The notes beneath the pieces were generated by a model, which saw only the letters and a list, made by a program, of their open reading frames with translations, was not told the origin of the DNA and did not search any database. 23,834 nucleotides of DNA from the NCBI GenBank assembly GCA_030267965.1, contig BRYA01000538.1, positions 1 through 23,834 on the forward strand. The letters are read 5' to 3'. Source of the stretch: Triparma columacea. Lineage: Eukaryota; Sar; Bolidophyceae; Parmales; Triparmaceae. The position numbers and the translations under genes are program-made. Positions 10,803 through 20,018 of the stretch are shown here, piece after piece (position 1 is the first letter of the stretch; each line of letters starts with the position of its first letter).

Positions 10803-13800
10803 TTAGGTCTTATCTTGGTGGAGAAACCAATGCTCATTCAGAAGTCCCTCCTCCCCAATAATCGGCGGTCTCTCACCCGGCGTACGCCTCAGGCACAGCT
10901 GAATAGCATCGACGGCTGCGGGGTCCAATGTTTCCGGGTAGTGAATCTCGTGGTTGGGGTTCACGATGGCCTGCAGCTTGGGGATCATGTGGAGCTTCGC
11001 AAAGGGCGTGGCGCCGACGCACATTTGGTAGAGGATGCAGCCCAGGCTCCACACGTCGCTCGCCCGCCCCAGCCTCATCTTGGGGCCGCTCGTCCCGGTT
11101 CCAGAGTCCAGGATGGCCTCAGGACTCATGTAGTTTAGAGTTCCGACCTGGCTCTCTCTGTAAATGTTGGTCGTATCGTCCGTCTGAATAGCCCTAGCAA
11201 TGCCAAAGTCAATCAGCTTGAGTGCGCCCTTGACAAATAGGAAGTTTGCCGGCTTGAGGTCTCCGTGGATGATCTTCGCCTCGTGGATGGAGTGGACGGC
11301 ACCTAGCATCTGCTGCCATGTTAGCCTGATGAAGTTCATGTTCAGGGCGTTTCCTCCCCTGGAGGTCTGCTGCTTCAGGACATCGTTCAAGTCCACGTCG
11401 CCCATTTGCATGGCGATCATGATGGACTTGTTCTCTAAGTTAACTTCGCTATCGTTTATCTGTATGATGGCCGGGTTCCCCTGAAGGGACTTTAGGAGCG
11501 CAATTTCATTCGCGTAGCTGTCAATCGCCTTCTTGTCCATGCCATTCAGCTTGACCTTCTTGAGCGCAAGGACGGAGAAGTCGGGAGCGAGGACCCTGTA
11601 GACCTTGCAACTTCCGCCTCTGCCGATGACGCCGAGCTTAGCATAAGGTTTCCCGTTGATGTGCATCATGTTCGACTTTTTTACGAGGGGGGTGAAGTTG
11701 GCCTCCAGGTCGGTTTGGGCGGCGGGGGCCGGGGGCGAAGCCTGCATTTTTTTGGCGAGGCGGGAGGTGGGGGAGGGGGGGAGGTTCTTGAAGGGGTTGT
11801 TTTTTGTGTCGTTCTGATCGTCGTCGGCATCATCGTCATCGTCCGTGTCATCGTTGATCTTTTCTGTCGACTTTGACATCTGCAGCGTCTTCGTATCCGA
11901 TTCGTTGCTCTCGCTGGACTCGCGGCGAGGGTCCTCGGCTGAGGCACCGGACCCGTTGGAATCGTCGCCGTTAGGCTCTTCTTCAATCTTGTCCATCTCT
12001 AGGGTCGGATTGTTGCGGAGGCTGGAGCGCGGGTTGGTGTTGGAGGACGACTTGGAGCTCTTGGCAGCCGGGGTCTTCTTCGTCGGGTCCCAACTCATCA
12101 TGTACGCGAGGTCAGTCTTGGTGATTTTGGCCGTCTTCTTCTTGTTCTTCTTCGAGGCGTTTGCAGGGTCCTTGGGGGGGGAAAGGGAGTCGTCCTCCTC
12201 GGAGATCGAAGCTGTGCTAGCGTCGACCCTCTTGGCCCCACTCATGCCGGTGGCCTTGAGGCGGGACGACAAGGAAAGAGTGGAAAGGGGTGTCGATGAG
12301 GTTCCGCTCCCCCGGAGAGAGGAGTTGGGAGTCTTCATGCCGGGGGTGTGCTTCCTCGTGAGGAGGTTCGCGGTCCTTTCCAGGTGCCTTGCCATCTCAT
12401 CGGTGTCGTCGTCGGAGCTCTCAGCAGCCGCGAGGGGTTTCTTGTTCTTCTTCTTGTTGACAGGGGAGCTGGCGGCGAGACGGCGGCGTATAGACATTCG
12501 CCGCTTTGACCTTGCGGACATTGCCGCCTTGTTAACGAAGGGGGTGCTGCGCTTGTAGAGGGGTGTCTGAGCCGCGACCTTAGCTGTGTCCTCCGTGTCG
12601 TCGCCGTTGGAGGGTCTGCCCTTCTTGGTGGAGGAGAGGTTGAACTGCACGACGGAGTCCTCGGTATCGCCGTCAATGTGGATCTGCATGACCTGGGGTG
12701 TTTCAGGCTGCGAGTTCGCGAGTGACTCGAGTGACGGGGAGAGGGAAGCTGGGGGGGTTGGGAAGGCTGTGGATGTCGCGGCGGGGGTGGAGGCGGTCGG
12801 GGGGACTTCGGGGCTGCTCTGGATAGAGGGGGAGAGCGAGAGAAGCTCTGGGGGAACGAGGCCAGTTTCCTCTATTTCGTTAAGGGCCTTGGAGATTCTT
12901 GAAAGCTCCTCCTGAGGCATAGAGGGTCCTGCGTCCTGGAAGCTGTCGTCGTTTCCGATCTCCAGCACATCTTCGAGGATCGTCCTCGCCAGCGGCTCGT
13001 TGTTGTCGTTCGCCTCGAGGGAAGCCGCGAAGATGTAATAAGAGGAGAGGGAGGTCCCGAGGTTGTTGTTCTTCATATAGCGGTAGGTCATGCGGGCCTC
13101 CTTCGGAGTAGCGTACAACTCCTGGCAGCGCGCGTAGGAGATCCAAATTTCGGCATAGCGGGAGTCGTTAAAGGTTTTGGGAAGGGTTGTGGTTGCCCTG
13201 CGGTGCAGCTGTGGGGTGGTTGGGGGGTAGGACGGGGTGGGGATGAGTCTTGACGCGACCTCAAAAGCTAAGGCACAGTCTATTCTCACCTTGATGAGAT
13301 CCCTGCCCGACTTTTTCTTGGCTTTGGCCGGAAGGGCCGCCACCGCCTTGGAAGTAAGGACCAGGAGGCTCTGCCACTCTTCCACTCTCGTGTGGGACGA
13401 CGCGGAGGAGGAGGAGGAGGAACAGTCGGGGTCGTCGTGAGAAACGATTGACTCGCCGAGCTTGCGCCTCTGGGCATCATCATCGGAAGAGGCGTCAGCG
13501 AGGAGGAAGAAAGCTTCAAAGTTCTCGCCGAAACGGAGCACGCCGGAGCCGGGGGTGGCAGAGATTGACGTCGACAGGGACGTCGAAAGGGAAGTGTTGA
13601 GGGTGGTGTTGAGAGGAGTGGGGGGGGCAGAGGCGGCAGGGGCGACGGCAGAAGAGCTCTTTTTGACAGAAGCCGCCGGAATTTTCTTCTCCTTGGGCTT
13701 GGGAGTCGACGCTACCTTCCTCCCGCCTCTCAGGTTGTACTTCTTTTTCGTCGTGCTCTTCACCTTATTCAGCTTGACTGGCTCAGGGGTCGGGGGAGGG

Positions 13801-14194
13801 GGGAGGGGAGAGTCTGCTGCAGCGGCAGGGGTTGACAAAATGGGAGTCGAAGCGTTGGGAGTTGGCAACAAGGTGGACTTTTGGAGACCACGCCTGCGAG
13901 AGAAGTTTTGGATGAGGAGGGGACGGCGAGTTGGTGTGATTGAGGTTAGCTGTTCGATGGAGCAATGGATTGTTTGAATAATTAAAGCTTGGTGATACTT
14001 TGAGGAATAAAAACGACAACAATCGACGCATAAACGTACCTCCTACCAACAGGAGTCTTCTTCACGTCAGACTTCGTCATGCTGGTGGAGGAGTCAATGG
14101 ACATGTTCGACCCCGGAGCTTTGGGAGGCTTTTTTGGAGTTGGAGTTTGATGGAACAAGTTTTCCTTGTCGGCTGGTAGCCTTATCTTCACCAT
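10803..14194 (-). CDS. MPS1: MPS1/TTK-like spindle-checkpoint protein kinase
   Basis: Two exons, 14194-14040 and 13893-10803, encode 1,081 aa. The join RR/RGLQKS is in frame through AG+G. The N-terminus carries a KEN motif (residues 10-12) followed by several TP sites. Residues ~219-364 resemble the TPR-like Bub1/Mps1 region (IWISYARCQELYATPKEAR). A long Ser/Asp-rich linker follows. The kinase domain begins at ~795: glycine loop GRGGSCKVY, lysine K830 (ALKK), HGDLKPANF with D930, DFG with D947, the activation segment QVGTLNYMSPEAI and DVWSLGCIL. HGDLKPANF and VGTLNYMSPEAI are close to the MPS1/TTK family signature. In that family the kinase phosphorylates kinetochore proteins to start the spindle checkpoint. 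The start codon is the first ATG of the divergent promoter. Family assignment is strong; cellular role is inferred from the family. Confidence 0.9.
13894..14039 (-). other. Intron of MPS1-like gene
   Basis: A 146-nt intron read on the minus strand: donor GTACGT, acceptor TCGCAG after a pyrimidine-rich stretch. It is a phase-2 join that keeps frame between TPVGRR and RGLQKSTLLPTPN. Without it exon 1 would end after 70 codons. Confidence 0.8.
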
Positions 14195-14554
14195 ATTGGT
14201 CGGAGCGTATCAATGGGGGGGGGGGTAAATGATAAGGGAGGGGGGGAGCTTGATATGGTTCAAAAAGGCAGGGGATTTGTGCCTTTGAAGGTTTCTCGGC
14301 TCGGTGCTCGGTGAACAACCGCTCTCATTTCGCGTTGAAACAGCCTGCCAGTTTCTTTTACTGAACGGCCCTAATAAAGAGCGAAGGGGAGACTAAACCC
14401 CCATTTGAACGGACTGAACCTCGTGCGGATCTTAAATTTGTATAGAAAGTGTTTTGTGTGGAGAAAGCACGAGCCCAAGCAGTTGTGGACCACCGAGTGA
14501 TTTACATAGGAGCATTGCATTTTCAGGTCTCTTGATTGAAAATTTGGTTGAAGC
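14195..14554. promoter_or_regulatory. Divergent promoter, MPS1-like / ankyrin genes
   Basis: Only 360 bp separate the two start codons, so the promoters and 5' UTRs share this segment. It contains TTTCGCG at 14328-14334, which resembles the E2F/DP binding core TTTSSCGC; such sites typically drive cell-cycle genes, which would suit an MPS1 kinase. A poly-G run (about 14216-14225) lies near the MPS1 start. No TATA box is clear. Function is inferred from position only. Confidence 0.5.
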
Positions 14555-15221
14555 ATGCCTACCGATACACCTCTACACAAGGCTGCGAACACTGGTGACC
14601 TGAACCAGGTGAGTTGGGGATGGTTGGGGGATTATCATGGTTGTGTGTGTGGGGGCTCACGAGGGGGGCTTTTGGGGGAGGGGGTATTTTGGGGTTAGAA
14701 GGCCTGTTGACTCGATGCTTACCCCCCCCTCCCCCCAACTTTAGGTCAAGGCTATATTAGAAGAGGGTGAGATCGAGGTCGATGCCCCAGGGGCTGCGGA
14801 AAGGCGTCCTCTCCACCGCGCGGCAGGAGGAAACCATTTAGAGATATGTAAGTATCTGGTCGAGAAGGGAGCGAAGGTAGACCAAACAGACAAATCAGGG
14901 AGAACATCGCTGCACTGGGCCGCGATATCTGGGCACAAGGAGGCGGCGGAGTGGCTTGTGGGACAAGGGGCTGACATTCTGGCCTGCACTGCCTCAAAGA
15001 TGACCCCCCTCCACGGGGCTGCGGCGGGCGGGCGGTTGGAGATCGTCAAGCTGCTCATGGAAAGCGCCGGAGATAAGAAGGAGGCCATGTGCAATATGAA
15101 GGACGACGAGGACAAGACCCCTTGCCAGTTGGCGGTTGACGGCAAGCACAAGAATATCATAAAAACCCTCAAGGAAATGGGGGACCCCAATGCTGCGAGC
15201 GTTGCCTGCGTCATATCTTGA
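14555..15221 (+). CDS. Ankyrin-repeat protein with C-terminal CaaX box
   Basis: Exons 14555-14608 and 14745-15221 encode 176 aa. Splicing joins the first 18 residues (TPLHKAANTGDLNQ) to VKAILEEG, completing the first ankyrin repeat. About five repeats follow, with classic TPLH-type starts at residues 5-8, RPLHRAA (39-45), TSLHWAA (72-78), TPLHGAA (105-111) and TPCQLA (143-148). The protein is almost only ankyrin repeats, so it is probably a small protein-binding adaptor. The last four residues are CVIS (173-176), a good CaaX motif; Ser at the end favours farnesylation, which would attach the protein to a membrane. The partner is unknown. In length it resembles small ankyrin adaptors of the gankyrin type, but orthology is not supported. 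Confidence 0.88.
14609..14744 (+). other. Intron of ankyrin gene
   Basis: A 136-nt phase-0 intron with donor GTGAGT. It is G-rich in its first half, then has a C-rich tract before the acceptor ACTTTAG. Both exons on either side encode parts of one ankyrin repeat. Confidence 0.85.
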
Positions 15222-15283
15222 GCAAGCGTTGGTTTGGGTGGCGGGGGGGATATGAAGGGATCATTAAGACACATCAAATATTT

Positions 15284-15317
15284 GGGGAAGGGGGAGGGGG
15301 GAGGGGGGAGGGGGGGG
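15284..15317 (+). repeat. G-run array, possible G-quadruplex
   Basis: Five runs of four to eight G separated by one or two A on the plus strand, 63 bp past the stop codon of the ankyrin gene. Four or more such runs fit the G-quadruplex pattern. It would be in the 3' UTR of the ankyrin transcript if polyadenylation uses the signal at 15393. Confidence 0.6.
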
Positions 15318-15392
15318 AGAAATTATACGAGGGAAAACCTCTACTACTCAGTGGGGCAAGTGATAAAGCGGAAGTCTTTGATTTTCGTTCAA

Positions 15393-15398
15393 AATAAA
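15393..15398 (+). terminator. Possible polyadenylation signal AATAAA
   Basis: A canonical AATAAA lies 172 bp after the stop of the ankyrin gene and is followed by the GT-rich GGTTTGGTTAGTTAGTTG. This fits an mRNA 3' end on the plus strand, but a chance match is possible. Confidence 0.4.
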
Positions 15399-15470
15399 TG
15401 TGCAGGTTTGGTTAGTTAGTTGTCCCGGGCGGTGCCACTGCTCCATCGTAACGAAGTCATTTCAACTATA

Positions 15471-17559
15471 TTAGAGCTCCACGTCTGAGCCGGAGTTCGA
15501 ATCGTCCGAGTCCGAGTCCGAGGATCCCCCCCCTTCGCTATCAATGTCTTGTACCTCGGTGTCTTGAAGGTTTTGAGCAGTTGGAGCAGGGGAGGCACTT
15601 GGTTTCGAGTCAGCTTTCACGGTCACAGATTCGACAGACCTCACCTCCGAGGATGACTTCGTCGCGCTGGCCTTGGAGGGCCCGATCCTGCGGCTGTTGC
15701 CTCTTTTGTAAGGCTCCTTGATCTCCATACTGACCTCCCCCTTGAGCCTCTTTATAATGACACCGAAGTCAGGCCTCGATCCAACCGCGCCCGTGCAGTC
15801 CTCGACGAGCTTCTTGACGGACTTGGGGCAAACCCTCCCGAACTCAAGCTTCAGTTTCCCCATTGCAATCTTCTTCTGGAGTTTCCCTGCGAGCACATTG
15901 TCAGGTATCCCCGGGAACATCTGTTCTTCCCTGATGCTCTTGATGAGGGTCTGGAAAGCGTCGCCGCCAACCGCCGATGAGTACAGGATCATCCCGAACC
16001 CGTAAATATCGTCCTCAAAAGTAGCCTCCTCCCCCTTGATCCTCTCAGGGGAGAGGTAACAGAGGGTGTTGCAGTGGCTCGTGAAAAGGTAGCCCCCCCC
16101 CTTCGTCCAAGCATCCACCGCGAACGCGTCCCTAACTTTCACCCCCATCCCCATCCCGAACACCACGCTCTCCGGGTTGAGGAATCCGTGGGGTCTGCCC
16201 TTGGAGTGCACGTGCTTCATCCCCTCCGCGACCCCCTCCGCCACGGACGCCATTGAGGTGTCCTTCCACTTCAGGTGCTTCCCCCTCATCAGGTCACCCA
16301 CGGTGCCGTCTACCGAACCCTCGTAAATGCTGGCGATCAAGTTGATCTCAAACACTGTGCTCAGCAGGCTCAGAACGTTCGGGTGCCGGAGTGAAGTCTG
16401 GGGGGTTGGGGCGGGGCGTGTGGGCGGAGGAGGGGGGTCAAAAAATGAAAGGCGCCGTGTTGTGCCCTAAGTGGGGGGTTCAAAAAATGAAAGGCGCCGT
16501 GTTGTGCCCTAACTCATAAAAAATGTCCGTTCCACAGGCTCTCACCTGTATTCTCACAGTCTCCCCCCACTCCTCCAGCGCCCCCATCATTTCCTTCTCG
16601 GTTCCACGAAGTTGCAGCCTCTTAATCGATATTGGAGTTATTTGGTTATATACTCCTGAGTACCAGCAGTACCACCCGCCCTTGGGTAGTTTGTTGAGGT
16701 CCAAGGCTCCTGCATCAACGAACTTGTGTCCGTCCTTCAGTCTGGCATGTGCCTTGACGCCCTCCAGCCTGACCGGCATTAGGTTGTCCGCAATCTCCCC
16801 CTGCTTGAAGCCCTTCATAGCCTTGTTTACCCTCATGGCCTCGTGGCCGTCCGCGTCGCTCTCGAACTCCAGGTTCCCCCCCCCCCCCCCCTCAACCTCG
16901 TCCGCCCTCCTCATCACCTCCAGCTCCAGGGGCCTGGTATTATCCATCATCAGCCGTTTGAGCTCGTAGTACGGCGCCGGCCGACCCCCGCTGTTGGGCC
17001 AGTAAACCACGTCCCCCTCCCTAACCCCCATCTCCATGGCCTTCCCGTGTGGGTTAACAGCCTTCACTACCGCTGCTCCCCCTGGCGCCATTCCCACAGC
17101 CATCCCCAGGCTTATTTCGTCAACCCACCTGCACTTCATAAGCACCATCTCAACCCCGTTTACCCTCTCCCCCTCCACCCCCTTCTTATTCCCCTTTGCT
17201 AGTTGCATGCCTTCCGTGTCGTCCCCATCATGGTAGTATTCCTTGCTCCCCCCCCGCACTGCTGTACTCCTCATCGATCTTCTTCCCGTCGTCCGAGTTG
17301 AATCCCTACCCTCTTCTATGTCATCATCGTCCCCATATCGTCTTCCTCCACCACTATCATTTTCCTTAATCCTCCTCCTCTTCCTCCTCCTCCATAAGCA
17401 GTGCACGAAAGAAGCTATGAACAATAAAAGGAGTACCAAAGTAAGGCCGACACCGAGCTCGGGGTTAGAACCTAAACCCAGGGAGGTGTAGAGGGAGGTG
17501 GGGAGGAATGAGGGGTAGGAACAGGGGGAAAGGACATAGCAGTTTGTCGAGTTTGACAT
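15471..17559 (-). CDS. Membrane-anchored PDZ-pseudokinase protein
   Basis: Exons 17559-16546 and 16397-15471 encode 646 aa. A single transmembrane helix (~36-56) is followed by a very basic stretch (RRRKRRRIK), so the C-terminal part should face the cytosol. Residues ~138-217 look like a PDZ domain (ISLGMAVG..., then VREGDVVYW). The kinase-like domain spans ~283-600; the splice completes its N-lobe (IKRLQL with K313, then SLRHPNVLSLL). The HRD motif is replaced by HGFLNPES (Asp changed to Phe410, metal-binding Asn changed to Ser), and DFG is replaced by DAF (D428). SPE (454-456) and DIYGFGMIL are kept. Loss of the catalytic Asp indicates a pseudokinase that probably acts as a scaffold. The tail is Ser/Asp-rich with likely CK2 sites and ends DVEL, which matches a class II PDZ ligand. 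A run of 16 C (16876-16891) encodes Gly. Substrate and partners are unknown. Confidence 0.82.
16398..16545 (-). other. Intron of PDZ-pseudokinase gene
   Basis: A 148-nt phase-0 intron read on the minus strand, donor GTGAGA, acceptor CCCCAG. Splicing joins GETVRIQ to TSLRHPNVL, the usual helix C to strand 4 passage of kinase folds. It contains a 42-bp tandem duplication. Confidence 0.85.
16438..16512. repeat. 42-bp tandem duplication inside an intron
   Basis: The 33-nt segment at 16438-16470 is repeated without mismatch at 16480-16512; the spacer is G-rich, so the period is 42 bp. It lies inside the intron, next to the donor site of the minus-strand gene, and does not change the protein. Exact identity suggests a recent event. 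Confidence 0.9.
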
Positions 17560-18022
17560 TTGGTGAAAAGGAAATCAGGAAAAGGGGGAGAGAAGGTGGA
17601 GGGGGGGGGGGGGAGGTACGGGGGGGGGGGGGAGGGGGGAAGAGAAGGGGAAGTTAAGATGCGGGGCAATGAAATAAGGGAGAGTAGTTTGAGATTGGTT
17701 GAGAGCTGATTTTGAGAAACCTCAAAACCCCGAGCTGGACATTTCGGCAATATTCATAAATTTATTACAAACCTCAACCCTCGCGTTTCATAACTCCTCG
17801 GAAGTATCAAATCGCCAACATAACGTACCATAACGTACCAACAACCAACAAAAACAATAATCCAGCCTCCGTCACGCCAAGAATAAACAAGGCAGCCACA
17901 AAGCTCGAGACGTAGTCGACAGTTGTTCACACTTACTCCACATTTGCTCACCTTCCATTACTACCACGTCGCTACAGTACATTGTACTCCACATTTGCAC
18001 CTTCACTTTACTACCACGTCGC
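17560..18022. promoter_or_regulatory. Divergent promoter, PDZ-pseudokinase / CLC genes
   Basis: 463 bp separate two start codons facing away from each other. Immediately before the CLC ATG is a direct repeat of ~38 bp (17934-17972 and 17985-18022, period 51); each copy has TACTCCACATTTGC at its left end and TACTACCACGTCGC at its right end. The CCACGTCG part holds an ACGT core, the type bound by bZIP factors. A short tandem CATAACGTAC pair lies at about 17819-17838. The left half holds the G-runs listed separately. Regulatory function is inferred. Confidence 0.5.
17601..17639 (+). repeat. Long G-runs (13+13+6)
   Basis: G-runs at 17601-17613, 17620-17632 and 17634-17639 within the divergent promoter. 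They can form a G-quadruplex on the plus strand, or a C-rich counterpart on the other. The exact lengths may be uncertain because such homopolymers are hard to sequence. Confidence 0.7.
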
Positions 18023-19956
18023 ATGCCACCTCCACAGCAGCGGATTTCAGCACACCAGGAGGTTGTTGAATCCTTTGGCCCTGCGTTCGCCCGCACAACG
18101 GCATTCTGGTGGCTCTCTCTCCTGAGTTTGTTGGTGGGTTTGCTGGTGGGCTTCATAGGTTGGCTGCATATATACGTTGTGTATGTTATGAACTCGGCAT
18201 GGATCCAGAATAACTTCCAGGGCCAGCTCTCTGGGTTCTTCACGGGCAGGGTATGGTATATCGGTGTTGTTGCTGGAGCTGGTTTCACAAACGGTTTGAT
18301 TCAGGTCATCCCCTTCTTCCGTTACCCTCGTCGCCTCACATATTTGTTTGGCGAGATCAAGAGCCTCCATGCCCATTGGGAAGCAGCGCCTTCAATCATT
18401 TTGGCAAATACTATCGCACTGGGACTTGGAGCTTCCATCGGGCCTGAAGCGGCGATTGCCGCAATGGGAGCTGCCGTGGCATCCTTCATGTCGTCATTTG
18501 AGGTTGCTAGCACAAGGTGCCGGCTGTCAACACGAAAGCGGAGGATGTTCGTCCTGGTGGGCATGGCCGGTGCGATTAGCTCCGTTTTCCCCGCCCCCCC
18601 AATTGCCGTCCTTCTCGTTTACGAGATCTTTCTCGTTTCCGAGGAGCATTTCGAAAAATCTGCGTCGAACGATACTAGAGATTACTTGGAATTCATTGCG
18701 CTGTCGGGATTGTGTGCCTCGGTCAGTTACGCGGTATTGCACGCAATGATCATTGCGGTCAATGAACCGGTGAGAATGGGAGCTGACATCCTCGGACCTT
18801 CGTTGTGTACTCGTGCTCGCGGCCTCACATCCTCGCTGTCACACTTGTCGCAGTATAAGACCTTTTCTGACGGTCTCAAACCAAACAATACGCCCTTCGC
18901 CGGCGCTGCGCCCGCTCTCGGAATGCTGGCGGGACTAATTGGATCGGCCCTCTCGTATCTGTTCCTGTTTTGCCAACTTGTCTTCTCGAGAGTCGCCCTG
19001 AGAATAAAGCGAAAGATCGACACCTTTGGGCCCTCTTCCTTCTCACTCGGACGCCTACTTCTTCCTGTCATCGGAGGGGCGATGAGTGGGATAATAGGGT
19101 GGATCTGTCCTCTTACCATTGGCTCCGGACTGGAGCCGTTAATATCTCTGAGCGAGGAGGTGAGAGAAGACGAGGAGCGTGTGTGTCTACGATCCCCCCG
19201 ACGAGCTAGACGACGCTGAAAATCTGGAGGAAAAAATAGCCGAGGGGATCCAACTGTCCCCCGTCGGTGTCGGTGACACCGAACAGACAGCACAAAAACG
19301 ATGCCCATCGCTTATCCTTTACAATGCCACGACAACGCTACCCTTTCTTCTTCTCGTCGCAGATCAACATCACACCTTCCGAGACTCCGGTTATCTTTGC
19401 CTCAAGCCTTCTCAAAATTGTGAGCCTCGCCCTGTGCCTCTCGACTGGCATGACGGGAGGCATAATTTACCCTCTCTTCTTCATTGGCGGTTCAATGGGG
19501 ACAGCAATATCGGCATACACAGGCTGGGACCGCCTCACGCTTACGGCATCCCTGAGTGCGTCGGCGCTCGCATCTCATATCCCCGCCCCGATCGCTCTTT
19601 GGGGGATGGCGATCGTCATGTTCAATGGGGGAGTCGGTGACGATTGGAGCACGTGGCTCGCAGTCATAATCGCAGTTGTTGTCGGGTGCTCCTTGGGCGT
19701 CAAGGAGGACATTTTCGACCTCGTTAGTCTCGCTGGGCGCAAGCGAGGGTCCACGAGGACGTCGAGGAGAAATACGAGGAGAAATACCATACAACGAATC
19801 GCGGTATTGGAGCATCAGTTGTACCTCAACACGGGAATTGGCGACATTTTGGACGACGAACTGGATGAAAAGGACGAAATAGAGGGGGACGCCGAGGGCG
19901 AAGGCAGCATTGTGACAGACAAAACCAAAACCAAATTACCAGAGTTATCAAAGTAA
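18023..19956 (+). CDS. CLC-family chloride channel / transporter
   Basis: Exons 18023-19159 and 19363-19956 encode 576 aa. It is a polytopic membrane protein with about ten hydrophobic segments. The CLC signature around the gating glutamate appears as GASIGPEAA (136-144, E142), the GPE variant rather than the common GREGP. Further matches are SSVFPAPPIAVLLVYEI and, after the splice, STGMTGGIIYPLFFIGG, which corresponds to the GxFxP region. The usual GSGIP selectivity motif is not apparent. The tail is basic, then acidic, with no CBS domains, so this is a short, bacterial-like CLC. It likely moves chloride or another anion, possibly as a proton exchanger; this and its membrane are undetermined. 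It ends 62 bp before the stop of the convergent RNF113-like gene. Confidence 0.87.
19160..19362 (+). other. Intron of CLC gene (203 nt)
   Basis: Donor GTGAGA, acceptor TCGCAG after a pyrimidine tract, phase 0. Splicing joins LEPLISLSEE to INITPSETPVIFASS, and the following transmembrane segment continues in frame. The intron carries an open, coding-like frame from 19164 to about 19310 (see findings), so this model could be incomplete. Confidence 0.7.
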
Positions 19957-20018
19957 TCGCCAACCATTGTTTTTTTAATGTTGACGATAGAAATGGCTAG
20001 CTTCATCCCCTCCGTCCC

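Noticed and set aside
11845..13977. Long plus-strand ORFs (for example 11845-12558 and 13462-13977)
   Set aside because: They are antisense to the MPS1-like gene and their low-complexity residues follow from its Ser/Asp-rich codons.
15471..15482. C-terminal DVEL as an ER-retrieval signal
   Set aside because: It does not fit the KDEL/HDEL pattern at the first two positions, and the predicted topology puts this tail in the cytosol.
18727..19308. Minus-strand ORF across the CLC gene
   Set aside because: No recognisable domain; the opposite strand has clear CLC membrane segments and motifs.
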